Counted from the stretch's first letter, positions 16,925 to 28,232 are shown. The stretch is DNA of 64,000 bases from Capnocytophaga haemolytica (GCF_001553545.1 NZ_CP014227.1:1-64000), one strand, 5' to 3'. Notes: generated by a model not told the origin, from the letters alone. Translations and numbers: made by a program.

Positions 16925-17572
16925 CTATTTATTATGGTCTTTCAAAAACTGTGCCAAGCCACTATCGGTTAAAGGGTGCTTCAGCAGCCCCAGTATAGCC
17001 GCCAGCGGCGCAGTGATCACATCAGCACCAATGCGAGCGCACTCCAAGATGTGCATCGTGTGGCGCACTGAAGCCGCCAATATCTGTGTATCGTAGCCGT
17101 AATTGTCGTAGATGAGCCGTATATCCTCAATCAGGTGCAGCCCATCGGTAGAGATGTCGTCGAGCCTACCGATGAAGGGCGACACGTACGTAGCCCCTGC
17201 CTTAGCTGCCAATAGGGCTTGACCTGCTGAGAACACCAAGGTGCAGTTGGTGCGGATACCCTTATCCGAGAAATAGCGTATCGCCTTCACCCCCTCTTTG
17301 ATCATCGGTACTTTCACCACTATTTGCGGATTGAGAGCCGCCAGCTCCTCACCTTCGCGTACGATACCCTCAAAGTCCGTAGCGATCACCTCTGCCGAGA
17401 CGTCCCCCTCTACGATGGTGCAGATATCCACATAGTGTTTGAGAATAGCCTCTTTGCCCTTAATCCCCTCCTTAGCCATCAGCGAAGGATTGGTCGTTAC
17501 TCCGTCTAAGACGCCCAAATCTTGCGCCTCACGTATCTGTTCTAAGTTTGCTGTGTCAATAAAAAATTTCAT
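16925..17572 (-). CDS. Transaldolase / fructose-6-phosphate aldolase-like
   Basis: 215 aa, the short form of the family (about 220 aa, TalC/FSA type). Motifs are [29 protein letters not shown], the Schiff-base lysine in IVVKVPM near residue 86, [17 protein letters not shown] and [11 protein letters not shown]. It acts on pentose phosphate or fructose-6-phosphate in the cytoplasm. Sequence alone does not separate transaldolase from FSA activity. Confidence 0.93.
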   Translation of the reverse strand: MKFFIDTANLEQIREAQDLGVLDGVTTNPSLMAKEGIKGKEAILKHYVDICTIVEGDVSAEVIATDFEGIVREGEELAALNPQIVVKVPMIKEGVKAIRYFSDKGIRTNCTLVFSAGQALLAAKAGATYVSPFIGRLDDISTDGLHLIEDIRLIYDNYGYDTQILAASVRHTMHILECARIGADVITAPLAAILGLLKHPLTDSGLAQFLKDHNK

Positions 17573-17574
17573 TG

Positions 17575-17943
17575 TTATTTACTTTTTATTTCTTTATTCA
17601 TTCTCGCTGTCTTTAAGCTACTTGCAAGTAGTTTAATCAATTCTGTTGCCTCTACATCAATACTTTCATACTCTTTTTCAGAGATATATTCACATTCAAA
17701 AAGAAGTTCAAGCCAATAGACAGTCTCATTCATTTCCTTATAGCCAATAGACAATTTATGAATAAAATCCTCTCTACTTTCTGCACATTCCGCTTCTCTA
17801 ACCATTGCTCCAACAGAAGTACCACTTCGCAACACCTGTTTCGAAAGTACAAACTCCTTTTTACACTCTACTAAGTACTTATAAAGGTTCACTATCCTTA
17901 TTGCAAAACGAAAACTCTTCTCCTTCAGCACACCTTTCTCCAT
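17575..17943 (-). CDS. Four-helix-bundle protein (23S rRNA intervening-sequence family)
   Basis: 122 aa. The pattern [55 protein letters not shown] and [14 protein letters not shown] is the S23/IVP four-helix bundle. Members occur both inside rRNA intervening sequences and, as here, as free-standing genes of unknown function; some are linked to retron-like diversification. It lies 2 bases upstream of the transaldolase gene. Confidence 0.88.
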   Translation of the reverse strand: MEKGVLKEKSFRFAIRIVNLYKYLVECKKEFVLSKQVLRSGTSVGAMVREAECAESREDFIHKLSIGYKEMNETVYWLELLFECEYISEKEYESIDVEATELIKLLASSLKTARMNKEIKSK

Positions 17944-17999
17944 TGTTTTTACTTATTTTAAACTTAATACAACATTCACTTTCCACTATACACTTTTCA

Positions 18000-18800
18000 C
18001 TATACACTATAAAACTTCCTTAGCATTGCCTCATACCATTTGCTAGGTAACAATCGTTTCAGTACAATAGAAAATTGCTCTAAGGGTTTTGCCTCTTTGT
18101 AATGCACACGGGGGTGCTTCGTCCTGATCACAGCCAGAATGCGCCGTGCCATATCCTTGGGGTCACCACCGTTATCGACGTGTGTATCCATTGTCTTCAA
18201 CTGCTGAGCGTACACCTCAGCATAAGGCGAATCCTCCTTTACAGGCGTGTAAAGTCTGCGCGAGGCAATATCCGTAGCAAAGTCGCCAGGGGCGATGGTG
18301 GTTACTTCTACCCCAAAAGGCTGCACCTCCATACGCACCGACTCACTGAGCAGCATCAGTGCCCCCTTGCTTGCCGAGTACGCCCCACGGAAAGGCAACC
18401 CCATATAGCCCGCGATCGAGGTAATGTTGATAATCAGCCCGCTGCCTTGCGTGCGCATCGTGGGCAGCACCGCCTGCATCACCGCCACTGCCCCGAATAC
18501 GTTAGTGGCAAACACCCCTTCCAGCTCCTGTGCGGATAGCTCTTCCACGGCACCCGTAGCCCCAACGCCCGCGTTGTTTACCAGCACATCAATCCTGCCT
18601 TCGCGCTCCACAATCGCAGCTACTGCCCGTTGCACACTGCCCGTATCGCGCACATCCATAGCAATGAGCTCAAACCCTGTCTCTTTGCCTTCGATATGGC
18701 GGGCAGTGCCGTAGACTTTATATCCCTCAGATGTAAGCAATTCTGCTGCTGCCCTACCGATCCCCGAGGTCGCCCCTGTGATGAGTACTACTTTTTGCAT
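18000..18800 (-). CDS. Short-chain dehydrogenase/reductase
   Basis: 266 aa classical SDR. The cofactor motif is TGATSGIGRAAAELL near residue 7 (TGxxxGIG), followed by NNAGVG, the catalytic Ser in NITSIAGYMG and YSASKGAL (YxxxK). The acidic/basic residue pattern after strand 2 does not settle NAD versus NADP use. Substrate is unknown. It is monocistronic with a TATCTTTG -7 element upstream. Confidence 0.9.
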   Translation of the reverse strand: MQKVVLITGATSGIGRAAAELLTSEGYKVYGTARHIEGKETGFELIAMDVRDTGSVQRAVAAIVEREGRIDVLVNNAGVGATGAVEELSAQELEGVFATNVFGAVAVMQAVLPTMRTQGSGLIINITSIAGYMGLPFRGAYSASKGALMLLSESVRMEVQPFGVEVTTIAPGDFATDIASRRLYTPVKEDSPYAEVYAQQLKTMDTHVDNGGDPKDMARRILAVIRTKHPRVHYKEAKPLEQFSIVLKRLLPSKWYEAMLRKFYSV

Positions 18801-18950
18801 CTTATCTCTTTAATCTTGCAAAGATACAAACAATTTCCGTAATACGGCATATCCATCTTTAAATAGTTTTTATAGGATAAGTTAACTTACTAATTCCCAA
18901 ACAAATACAAGTACACACTTATAAACCCACCTCCTCCCCTACCCCATTAT

Positions 18951-19171
18951 CGAAAGAATAACGGATAGATAACGGAACACCCTCGAGCCGATCCCGAAGA
19001 TCTGACGCGAGCACCCACAACGGTAACCGAAGGAACAGTACAAGAACAGTATAGGAACGCCGAAGGATGACTGAAGGATAACCGAAGAACAGTAATAGGA
19101 TAGTATTAAGTTAGTATTAGGTTAGTATTAGGTTTAGCGAAAAACCATCGAACAATCAACGGGTTATAAGA
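18951..19171. repeat. 11-bp phased degenerate array, about 20 registers
   Basis: CGAA-like cores fall at exact 11-bp steps from 18951 to 19160. CG begins the register at 18951, 18962, 18973, 18984, 18995, 19006, 19028, 19061, 19083, 19138, 19149 and 19160, that is 12 of 20. Three units at 19101-19133 are nearly perfect (TAGTATTAAGT, TAGTATTAGGT, TAGTATTAGGT). It ends about 150 bases before the gyrB promoter. Confidence 0.8.
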
Positions 19172-19179
19172 GACCAGAA

Positions 19180-19255
19180 AACAGGGATCAGAGGGCAGAA
19201 GCAAGAACTAACTCCCACCCCTGACCTCTGATCTCTGACCCCTGACCTCTTTTAA
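19180..19255. repeat. Heptamer-phased repeat tract
   Basis: The right part reads TGACCTC, TGATCTC, TGACCCC, TGACCTC in exact 7-bp steps; the left part (GGGATCAGAGGGCAGAAG) is roughly its inverse, so a weak hairpin is possible. Confidence 0.65.
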
Positions 19256-19319
19256 AAAACATAACTCACTGATTACAGGGACATTCAACAAGTTCTCTGA
19301 GAATATTCTCCTAAAAAAT

Positions 19320-19350
19320 TTGTGTAGTTAAAAAAATAGTCGTACCTTTG
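19320..19350 (+). promoter_or_regulatory. gyrB promoter
   Basis: TTG (19320-19322), 20 bases, TACCTTTG (19343-19350); the gyrB ATG is 28 bases further on. A full match to the Bacteroidota consensus. Confidence 0.85.
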
Positions 19351-19374
19351 TGCGCTATTTACATTATAGAGTAA

Positions 19375-21336
<1,962 letters not shown>

Positions 21337-21340
21337 GATA

Positions 21341-21415
21341 ATGTACAATGAATAGTGCATAATGAATAATAACACGTGTACTATTCATTGTTCATACATT
21401 ATTCATTAAAATAAT
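21341..21415. repeat. Heptamer-phased inverted repeat after gyrB
   Basis: AATGTAC, AATGAAT, AGTGCAT, AATGAAT run in 7-bp steps, followed by TATTCAT, TGTTCAT, ACATTAT, TCATTAA. The arms ACAATGAATAGT and ACTATTCATTGT can pair. It lies between gyrB and the toxin-antitoxin pair. Confidence 0.7.
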
Positions 21416-21425
21416 AAGGAGTATT

Positions 21426-21671
21426 ATGCCAGTAGCCACTATAAGTGCAGAAGTAAACATCTCAGAAGTACCTTTCGTAGAAACTCTACTAAAGAAAATT
21501 AGAGCAAAGAAAGTAAAGGTGCAAATGCCTAAAACCATTGATGACACCTCAATGACTGAGGCTGAGTTTCGAGCAAAAATCAACAGAGCTTTGGAGGGTG
21601 ATTTTGCAGCTCTAACAAGAGAAGAACGAAAAAAACTGCTTTTTGGTGATGAGTACAAAAAACATCTATGA
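21426..21671 (+). CDS. Antitoxin of a second YoeB-type pair
   Basis: 81 aa, upstream of and overlapping the toxin gene. A short beta/helix N-terminus (AEVNISEVPFVETLLKKIRA) is followed by a flexible PKTIDDTSMT stretch and the helical, charged FRAKINRALEGDFAALTREE. No DNA-binding fold is obvious. The role is inferred from position, size and the toxin family. Confidence 0.7.
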   Translation: MPVATISAEVNISEVPFVETLLKKIRAKKVKVQMPKTIDDTSMTEAEFRAKINRALEGDFAALTREERKKLLFGDEYKKHL

Positions 21672-21945
21672 AATTGACTTCTCCATAGAAGAAGCAAAGG
21701 ATGATATTGCGAGACACCAAGCAGCAGGAAACCTTAAACTGATTGTTAAGATAGACACCTTCCTTGATGAGATAGAATTGCATCCTTTAACAGGCACAGG
21801 CAAACCTGAACGCTTAAAAGGCTATGGAGATCGTGTAGTATACTCGCGCCGCATTAATGACGCACATCGGTTAGTATACGAAGTGATTGAAGAAGAGAAG
21901 AAAGTAAGATTACTCTCAGCGTGGGGACACTACAACGATAAATAA
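21649..21945 (+). CDS. Txe/YoeB-type toxin
   Basis: 98 aa from the ATG at 21649; an in-frame TTG at 21643 adds only two residues. It has GTGKPERLKGYGDRVVYSRRI, RLVYEVIEE and a final WGHYNDK, the same conserved Glu, Arg, His and Tyr positions as the toxin at 15677. The YoeB family cleaves mRNA at the ribosome. It overlaps the antitoxin by 23 bases. Confidence 0.85.
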   Translation: MSTKNIYEIDFSIEEAKDDIARHQAAGNLKLIVKIDTFLDEIELHPLTGTGKPERLKGYGDRVVYSRRINDAHRLVYEVIEEEKKVRLLSAWGHYNDK

Positions 21946-21962
21946 CAGTAAAACATATTAAC

Positions 21963-21998
21963 AAACCACTACTCAAAAAACTCTATGGGTGGTGGTTT
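21963..21998 (+). terminator. Hairpin terminator after the toxin gene
   Basis: Stem AAACCAC / GTGGTTT around an AT-rich loop, followed by CTGCTTTTT. Confidence 0.6.
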
Positions 21999-22031
21999 CT
22001 GCTTTTTAGATAACTTTAATACACGAATATT

Positions 22032-23288
22032 ATGAAAAAGTTTATTACACTATTAATGCTTTGTTCACTTGCATTTACTGCTTGTGACAATAAGGACAAC
22101 AAGGACACTCCTGACAATCCAGATCCTGAGGTGCCAGCGCCTAAACCACTGCCGCCAACACCTCCAGTGCCTCCTGCTCAGCAGACAGAGCCTCCAAGAA
22201 GTCGCGGGTTTATGGTATCAAGAGCGGAACATATCACTGCAAAAGACCTCAGCGATGCACGAAGCTGGGGTGCTAACTTGATACGCTTGCAACTGACTCC
22301 TGCGAGCTATGCCGTAGAGAAAGTTCATACCTCTGATGTATTTGCAGCGCTACCCGCTTACTTTGACAACGTAATCATAAAACGTATTCAAGAAGCTGAA
22401 AGTGTAGGTATGCGTGTGCTGTTAGACCTTCACCAAGCTCCTATAACTGTTGGTGGCAAGGCACCTACTGTTGACTATGAGAAGACCGAAGAGTTTTGGA
22501 ACAGTCCCAACACCAAAGCTTCGTTTATCAAGTTTTGGCAAATGATAGCCGAAAGGCTCAAAGATGCCAAATACAACAATGTGATATGGGGGTACGACCT
22601 TTACAATGAGGCAGCTATAGGCACCAATTGGGCACCTTCGCAGCAATGGATGAATATGGCAGACGACATTGTTGCTGCTATCCGTAAGATTGACAGCGAC
22701 GTATGGGTGGTATATCAACCTGGTACAAGTATTAGCCGTTGGGCAGATGTAAAACCATTGAAGGACAAGCGCGTGGTGTACAGCTATCACTACTATGCAC
22801 CATCAGGGTTTACACACCAAGGGGTTCAAGGGAGAGATAAATCCGAGACTTTCTATCTGAACCCTACAACACGTGCTGAGGCTTTAAAGAAAATACGCGC
22901 TAATATCTACCCTGGTAAACTCAAAGAGAGCTGGGAGCAACCAAGCCAAGCTCGTTATTGGGATAAGAACACTATGATTCAGTTTTTAGAGCCTTTTGAC
23001 AAATTCGTAAGAGAACACAAAGTGCCCGCCCTCATCGGAGAGTTTAGTGTGATTTGCTGGAGCGACGTTCCTTCGTCAACCAAATGGCTTAAAGACGCTA
23101 TGGAGGTATTTGAAAGCAAAGGCTATTCGTGGTGCTATCACGCTTTCAGAGAATGGCAAGCGTGGAGCTTAGAGCAACCCGAAGGTCCTGATAACTTCTG
23201 GGCTAAGGGAGAAAATATGCCAGCACCTTCAAAAACAGAAACCCAAAGAGCCAAAGTTGTAAAGGCTGGACTTAAGAAAAACTATTAA
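22032..23288 (+). CDS. GH5 (cellulase-type) glycoside hydrolase lipoprotein
   Basis: 418 aa. The signal MKKFITLLMLCSLAFTAC has a lipobox (FTAC, Cys18), followed by a Pro-rich linker (residues about 28-55) and a GH5 barrel. The acid/base Glu is in VIWGYDLYNEAAIG and the nucleophile Glu in PALIGEFSVICW; RLQLTPASY and VLLDLHQAP (family RNHW/HD-type strands) are also visible. It is a surface- or periplasm-anchored endo-beta-glycosidase; the exact glucan or mannan substrate is unknown. It has no SusC/D partners nearby, so it is not part of a typical PUL. Confidence 0.9.
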   Translation: MKKFITLLMLCSLAFTACDNKDNKDTPDNPDPEVPAPKPLPPTPPVPPAQQTEPPRSRGFMVSRAEHITAKDLSDARSWGANLIRLQLTPASYAVEKVHTSDVFAALPAYFDNVIIKRIQEAESVGMRVLLDLHQAPITVGGKAPTVDYEKTEEFWNSPNTKASFIKFWQMIAERLKDAKYNNVIWGYDLYNEAAIGTNWAPSQQWMNMADDIVAAIRKIDSDVWVVYQPGTSISRWADVKPLKDKRVVYSYHYYAPSGFTHQGVQGRDKSETFYLNPTTRAEALKKIRANIYPGKLKESWEQPSQARYWDKNTMIQFLEPFDKFVREHKVPALIGEFSVICWSDVPSSTKWLKDAMEVFESKGYSWCYHAFREWQAWSLEQPEGPDNFWAKGENMPAPSKTETQRAKVVKAGLKKNY

Positions 23289-23375
23289 TAAATAAGCCTA
23301 AAATTATTTAGATTTGTTACATATTTCAGGGTAGCAAGTCGAGGTGTTTTTAACGTATACTATTTAAAATGAAAT

Positions 23376-23419
23376 AGATAACGATATCTATCCGATACGC
23401 CTTCGATAGGGCTTCGTTA
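23376..23419 (+). repeat. 11-bp phased repeat, four units
   Basis: AGATAACGATA, TCTATCCGATA, CGCCTTCGATA and GGGCTTCGTTA follow without gaps; the last five bases of each unit (CGATA, or CGTTA in the fourth) are the conserved part. It is 31 bases upstream of the hemA -7 element. Confidence 0.75.
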
Positions 23420-23449
23420 AAAATATTTCTACAGAATAAGAAACTTCAT

Positions 23450-23457
23450 TACCTTTG
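23450..23457 (+). promoter_or_regulatory. -7 element of hemA
   Basis: TACCTTTG, 70 bases before the hemA ATG; no clear -33 TTG. The untranslated leader is relatively long. Confidence 0.6.
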
Positions 23458-23526
23458 CCGTTGAAAGCAAGATAATGAAGTTTTTTATTTTGTTAGAAAC
23501 GCTTTGTATTAGGTTGTAAAAGTAGA

Positions 23527-24783
23527 ATGAATCCTGAACATATTTCAAAGAGTAAGAGCTTTTATTGCGTTGGGCTAAGCTACAAAAAGGCAGATGCTAC
23601 AATGCGAGGTCTGTTTAGCCTTAGTGCTGAGCAGAAGGAATTGCTATTGGAGAAAGCAAAGGCAAGTGGCATTGATGAGCTGATGGTGATATCTACCTGC
23701 AATCGCACGGAACTTTACGGCTATGCAGAGCACCCTTTCCAACTGATACAGCAGCTATGCGCCTTCTCAAAAGGTACGGTTGAGGACTTTCAAGAGATTG
23801 GCTATATCTTTAAGAACCGTGAGGCTATTCAACATCTTTTTGAAGTAGGTACGGGCTTAGATAGCCAAATATTAGGTGACTTTGAGATCATTAGCCAGAT
23901 AAAACAGAGTTTTGTGCTATCACGGGATAAGGGATTGGCAAAGGCATTTTTAGAACGCCTTATCAACAGCGTGATCAGTGCGAGCAAGCGTATTAAGAAT
24001 GAGACAGCCCTCTCAGCAGGGGCAGCCTCAGTATCATTCGCAGCAGTGCACTACATTCTACATAATGTGAAGGAGGTTTCACAGAAGAATATACTGCTTT
24101 TTGGGGTGGGAAAAATAGGTCGCAACACTTGTGAAAACCTTATCAAACACACACAGAACAAGCACATTACCCTCATCAACCGCACACGCGAGAAGGCAGA
24201 GCAGGTGGCAGGTAAATTTAGTCTTATCGTAAAGGATTTTGAGGATCTGAATCGCGAGATCGCACAAGCTGACGTGATGGTAGTTGCCACAGGAGCTTCA
24301 ACACCGACGGTTACTAAAACACTTATCACCCAACAGAAGCCGTTGCTCATCTTGGATTTATCCATCCCTAAGAACGTGGCAGAAGAGGTGCAAGAGCTAC
24401 CTAATGTTACTGTAATTCACTTAGATACACTTTCGAAGCTCGCCGACGACACCATTGAGCGCCGTAAAAAAGCCATTCCTGATGCAATGCGCATCATCGA
24501 AGAGATGAAGGCTGAATTCCTGCAATGGCTCGACCGCAGAAAGTTTGCCCCTACAATCCAAGCGCTGAAATCAAAGCTCGAAGGCTTAAAGCTGGCTGAA
24601 ATCGACTTCCAACGCAAAAAGATAGAGGGCTTTAACGAACAGCAGGCAGAGCTTATCAGCAATCGCATTATCCAGAAGATCACTACACAGTTCGTCAACC
24701 ACCTCAAAGAGGCGCAAGATATGGAGGAGAGCGTGAATTGGTTACAACAAGTTTTTCAGTTAGAAGTTGCTGAGAACGGATAA
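23527..24783 (+). CDS. hemA: Glutamyl-tRNA reductase
   Basis: 418 aa. This first enzyme of the C5 haem pathway reduces Glu-tRNA(Glu) to glutamate-1-semialdehyde with NADPH. The catalytic Cys58 is in VISTCNRTELYG; EVGTGLDSQILGDFEIISQI is the strongly conserved domain-1 end; ILLFGVGKIGRNTCENL is the NADPH Rossmann motif; the C-terminal half is the helical dimerisation domain. Together with hemC directly downstream it starts tetrapyrrole synthesis. Confidence 0.97.
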   Translation: MNPEHISKSKSFYCVGLSYKKADATMRGLFSLSAEQKELLLEKAKASGIDELMVISTCNRTELYGYAEHPFQLIQQLCAFSKGTVEDFQEIGYIFKNREAIQHLFEVGTGLDSQILGDFEIISQIKQSFVLSRDKGLAKAFLERLINSVISASKRIKNETALSAGAASVSFAAVHYILHNVKEVSQKNILLFGVGKIGRNTCENLIKHTQNKHITLINRTREKAEQVAGKFSLIVKDFEDLNREIAQADVMVVATGASTPTVTKTLITQQKPLLILDLSIPKNVAEEVQELPNVTVIHLDTLSKLADDTIERRKKAIPDAMRIIEEMKAEFLQWLDRRKFAPTIQALKSKLEGLKLAEIDFQRKKIEGFNEQQAELISNRIIQKITTQFVNHLKEAQDMEESVNWLQQVFQLEVAENG

Positions 24784-24797
24784 TTTACTTACTTTTG
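24767..24797 (+). promoter_or_regulatory. Internal promoter for hemC
   Basis: TTG (24767-24769) inside the end of hemA, 20 bases, TACTTTTG (24790-24797), 24 bases before the hemC ATG. hemC can thus be made independently of hemA. Confidence 0.8.
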
Positions 24798-24821
24798 CGC
24801 TAACTTTTAAAAAGCGTATCA

Positions 24822-25742
24822 ATGAGACGAATTAGAATCGGCACCCGAGATAGTGAACTTGCTTTATGGCAGGCACATACTGTACAACGCCAGCTAGAAG
24901 CCTTAGGCTACCAGACTGAGATTGTAGCTGTAAAATCAGAAGGGGATATCATCTTAGATAAGCCTCTGTACGAGATGGGCATTGTGGGGGTTTTTACCAA
25001 AACCTTAGATATAGCAATGTTGCAAGGGCAGATTGACATTGCTGTACACAGTATGAAGGATGTGCCCACTACCCTACCCCAAGGCATTGTACAAGGGGCC
25101 GTGCTGAAGCGTGCCAATCCTCACGACATTTTACTTTACAAATCAAGTGCTGACTTTGCTGAAAACACTGCCTCAGTAGCTACTATTGCTACCAGCAGTT
25201 TGCGCAGGAAGGCACAGTGGCTGCATAGGTTTCCACTTCACACCGTAGAAAACTTGCGTGGGAATGTGAATACACGTCTACAAAAATTAACTGACAGCAC
25301 GTGGGATGGCGCTATCTTTGCCGCAGCAGGCTTGGAACGCATCAATAAAAAACCTACGAACCATTTGGTTCTGGACTGGATGTTGCCAGCACCTGCACAA
25401 GGGGCAATGGTAGTAGTAGTAAATGAGAAAGATGCTTATGCCCGCAAGGCAGTAGCACAGCTCAACAACCCTACCACCGAACTCTGTACTGAGGTAGAAA
25501 GGCAATTCTTAAAGACCTTAGAAGGGGGATGTACTGCACCTATTGGAGCTTATGCCTACTTCGAAAACAACACCATTCACTTTAAAGGAGGCTTATTCTC
25601 TCCTGACGGGAAGGAGGCTATCACAGTAGACGAGACAATTGAAAGCAGTAAAGCCTCAGAGGCTGGAAAACACTTTGCCACAATGGTTTTAGCCAATGGA
25701 GGAGCAGCCATCATTGAGCAATTCAACACACAAGCAAAATAA
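24822..25742 (+). CDS. hemC: Hydroxymethylbilane synthase (porphobilinogen deaminase)
   Basis: 306 aa. It links four porphobilinogens using a dipyrromethane cofactor attached to the Cys of EGGCTAPIGAY (about residue 237). Other hallmarks are RIGTRDSELALWQA, SEGDIILDKPLYEMG, AVHSMKDVPT, ATSSLRRKAQW and NLRGNVNTRLQKL. The enzyme is cytoplasmic. It lies 38 bases after hemA with its own promoter. Confidence 0.97.
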   Translation: MRRIRIGTRDSELALWQAHTVQRQLEALGYQTEIVAVKSEGDIILDKPLYEMGIVGVFTKTLDIAMLQGQIDIAVHSMKDVPTTLPQGIVQGAVLKRANPHDILLYKSSADFAENTASVATIATSSLRRKAQWLHRFPLHTVENLRGNVNTRLQKLTDSTWDGAIFAAAGLERINKKPTNHLVLDWMLPAPAQGAMVVVVNEKDAYARKAVAQLNNPTTELCTEVERQFLKTLEGGCTAPIGAYAYFENNTIHFKGGLFSPDGKEAITVDETIESSKASEAGKHFATMVLANGGAAIIEQFNTQAK

Positions 25743-25759
25743 AATCTTCATCTTTAGTA

Positions 25760-25789
25760 TTGTCAATTCAAAAAATCGGCGTACCTTTG
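25760..25789 (+). promoter_or_regulatory. Promoter of the subtilisin-like gene
   Basis: TTG (25760-25762), 19 bases, TACCTTTG (25782-25789); ATG at 25842. Confidence 0.8.
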
Positions 25790-25841
25790 CCGCCGTTTCT
25801 GAGCGGTAGCTGCTGCTCGCTGTTTTATAAAAAATAGTGTA

Positions 25842-27491
25842 ATGAATATTAAAAAATCTCTCTTATGGGTTGCTGCGGCGACCTTATTTGTGGGCTGTAA
25901 GTCGGCTATGGACATAGCTTCAGCCTCTTTTGATAAAGCACCAACTACGCTTACCAAAGAAGGTAAGAAATACACTGACGAGGCACTAAAGCCTTGGCCT
26001 CACGAAAGCCTTACCACAGGTTTCCCAGGGATCAACCTCAAAGGGGCTTACGAACTGCTTAAAGGTATGAAGCCTCAGACAGTGATTGTGGGCGTAGTGG
26101 ATTCGGGGGTGGATATTGACCACGAGGATTTGAAGAATGTGGTGTGGACAAATACTAAGGAAATCCCTGGCAATGGCATTGATGACGACAAGAACGGCTA
26201 TGTGGACGATATCCACGGTTGGAACTTCTTGGGCAATATCGGGGCTGAAAACACAGAGATGACGCGCATCGTGAAATCGGGCAATAAGAAGAACCCTGAT
26301 TATGCCAAAGCTAAAGAAGCCTACGACAAGGATCGCAAGGAGGCTAAGGAAGATAAGGAACAGTACGAACAGCTTTTGCAGGTGGTTACCTTCTCAGATG
26401 GCATTTTGAAAAACCTCCTCAAGAAGGATGTTTATACCCTCGAAGATGTTGAAAAGGCTGCCAAAGGCAATAAGTACGACGCTTACACCTCTGAGGCGAT
26501 TGCTTTTATGCGCCAGATACTCGGCAAGACAGGCAATTCGGCAGAGCTCAAAAAGGAGTTAGAGCAAGGCTTAGAGCACTTTAATACGAAGTTAGACCGC
26601 CACTTAAACACGAAGTTCAGTCCGCGTAAGGACATCTTAAAGGACGACGAGAATGATTTCAGCAAGAAATACTACGGCGACAACAATGTGAAGGGTCCTG
26701 TGCTTAAGGATGCTCTCCACGGCACGCACGTTGCAGGCATCATCGGTGCTGAGCGCAATAACGGCAAGGGGATGAATGGAGTAGCTAACAAGGTGCTCAT
26801 TATGGCAGTGCGTGCAGTGCCTGACGGCGATGAGTACGATAAGGATGTGGCACTTGCAATCCGTTACGCTGTGGACAACGGTGCTAAGGTAATCAACACC
26901 AGCTTTGGCAAGGGCTATTCACCTCATAAGGAATGGGTGTACGACGCTATTAAATACGCCGCTGCTAAGGATGTGCTTATCGTGAATGCTGCGGGCAACG
27001 ATACGAAGAACATCGACTTGGATAAGAATGCGACCTTCCCGATGGACGAGATCAACGGCAAGGAATTTGCGGATAACTTCCTCACCGTAGGGGCATTGAA
27101 CTACGAGTATAACGACCATTTGGTGGCTGAGTTTTCTAACTACGGCAAGCGCAACGTAGATGTGTTTGCCCCAGGGGTGAAGATTTACTCTACCACACCT
27201 GATAACAAATACGAGTTTTTGCAGGGTACTTCAATGGCGGCACCTGAGGTAGCGGGCTTAGCAGCACTGTTGCGCTCGTACTTCCCTTCGCTTACTGCCG
27301 CACAGACAAAGAAGGTTATTATGCAATCGGGAGTGAAGGTGAATATGGATGTGCTCATCGGTGATGAACGCGGTGATGCGGCACCTAAGAAAGTGCCTTT
27401 TGCGGATCTTTCAACCACAGGCACTATCGTCAATGCGCGCAATGCAGTGATATTAGCAGCACAGCTGACAAAGACAAAGATGAAAAAGTAG
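25842..27491 (+). CDS. Subtilisin-like (S8) serine protease lipoprotein
   Basis: 549 aa. The N-terminus MNIKKSLLWVAAATLFVGC carries a lipobox (Cys19). The catalytic triad boxes of peptidase S8 are VGVVDSGVDIDHED (Asp), LHGTHVAGIIGAERNNGKGM (His) and GTSMAAPEVAGLAALL (Ser). A Lys/Glu/Asp-rich insertion of about 150 residues lies between the Asp and His boxes (from about KKNPDYAKAKEAYDKDRKEA to the KYYGDNNV segment), which is a feature of Bacteroidota S8 lipoproteins. It is probably attached to the outer membrane, degrading proteins. Confidence 0.93.
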   Translation: MNIKKSLLWVAAATLFVGCKSAMDIASASFDKAPTTLTKEGKKYTDEALKPWPHESLTTGFPGINLKGAYELLKGMKPQTVIVGVVDSGVDIDHEDLKNVVWTNTKEIPGNGIDDDKNGYVDDIHGWNFLGNIGAENTEMTRIVKSGNKKNPDYAKAKEAYDKDRKEAKEDKEQYEQLLQVVTFSDGILKNLLKKDVYTLEDVEKAAKGNKYDAYTSEAIAFMRQILGKTGNSAELKKELEQGLEHFNTKLDRHLNTKFSPRKDILKDDENDFSKKYYGDNNVKGPVLKDALHGTHVAGIIGAERNNGKGMNGVANKVLIMAVRAVPDGDEYDKDVALAIRYAVDNGAKVINTSFGKGYSPHKEWVYDAIKYAAAKDVLIVNAAGNDTKNIDLDKNATFPMDEINGKEFADNFLTVGALNYEYNDHLVAEFSNYGKRNVDVFAPGVKIYSTTPDNKYEFLQGTSMAAPEVAGLAALLRSYFPSLTAAQTKKVIMQSGVKVNMDVLIGDERGDAAPKKVPFADLSTTGTIVNARNAVILAAQLTKTKMKK

Positions 27492-27534
27492 CTTTTAGCC
27501 CTTGGCTAATGGCTTTTAGTAAATAGAGAAAAGT

Positions 27535-27571
27535 AAAAGAGCCGCTCTGAACAAGTCAGAGCGGCTCTTTT
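27535..27571. terminator. Bidirectional hairpin terminator
   Basis: 16-bp perfect stem (AAAAGAGCCGCTCTGA and complement) between the convergent protease gene and sod. Confidence 0.92.
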
Positions 27572-27590
27572 ATTGCTGTAAAGTAAGCGA

Positions 27591-28205
27591 TTATTTGCCT
27601 TTTTGGTATAATTCCGCTACCTTATCCCAATTGATAACATTGAAGAAAGCCTCGATGTAGTCGGGGCGGCGGTTCTGGTAGTTAAGGTAATAAGCGTGTT
27701 CCCATACGTCCAAGGCTAAGATGGGCAGTGCCCCTTCTGCGCAGTTGATGGCGGGCATCAGCGGGTTATCCTGATTAGGGGTAGAGCAGACAGAGAGTTT
27801 GCCCCCTTTGCTCACACATAGCCAAGCCCAGCCCGAGCCGAAGCGCGTAGCCGCAGCTTTGGAGAAGACTTCTTTGAAACCTTGGAAGCTGCCGAACTCA
27901 GCATCAATAGCCGCAGCCAGTTCGCCTGAGGGTACCCCGCCGCCATTAGGGCTCATCACCTCCCAGAAGAGGCAGTGATTGTAATAGCCACCCCCATTGT
28001 TGCGCACTGCAGCATTGTTCATATCAAGGGTGGAGAGGATTTCCTCAATGGTTTTGCCCTCTAACGGAGTGCCATTGATGGCGGCATTGAGGTTGGTGGT
28101 GTAGGCATTGTGATGCTTGGTATGGTGTATTTCCATAGTGCGAGCATCGATGTGAGGCTCAAGGGCATCGTAAGCATACGGCAATTTAGGTAATGTAAAT
28201 GACAT
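27591..28205 (-). CDS. sodB: Superoxide dismutase (Fe/Mn)
   Basis: 204 aa. Metal ligands are visible as His in [18 protein letters not shown], His in [16 protein letters not shown], and the [19 protein letters not shown] signature (Asp and His). The enzyme removes superoxide in the cytoplasm. Metal choice between Fe and Mn cannot be settled from sequence. A TACTTTTG -7 element is at 28240-28233 on the minus strand. Confidence 0.95.
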   Translation of the reverse strand: MSFTLPKLPYAYDALEPHIDARTMEIHHTKHHNAYTTNLNAAINGTPLEGKTIEEILSTLDMNNAAVRNNGGGYYNHCLFWEVMSPNGGGVPSGELAAAIDAEFGSFQGFKEVFSKAAATRFGSGWAWLCVSKGGKLSVCSTPNQDNPLMPAINCAEGALPILALDVWEHAYYLNYQNRRPDYIEAFFNVINWDKVAELYQKGK

Positions 28206-28232
28206 AGTTATTGTTTTTTAGTTATTAGGCGG

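Larger units (their letters stand above)
18801..19319. other. Long intergenic region upstream of gyrB
   Basis: 519 bases without a supportable gene. It contains the SDR promoter (TATCTTTG, minus, 18826-18819), the 11-bp-phased array (18951-19170) and a heptamer-phased tract with TGACCTC/TGATCTC units (about 19180-19255). Confidence 0.7.
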
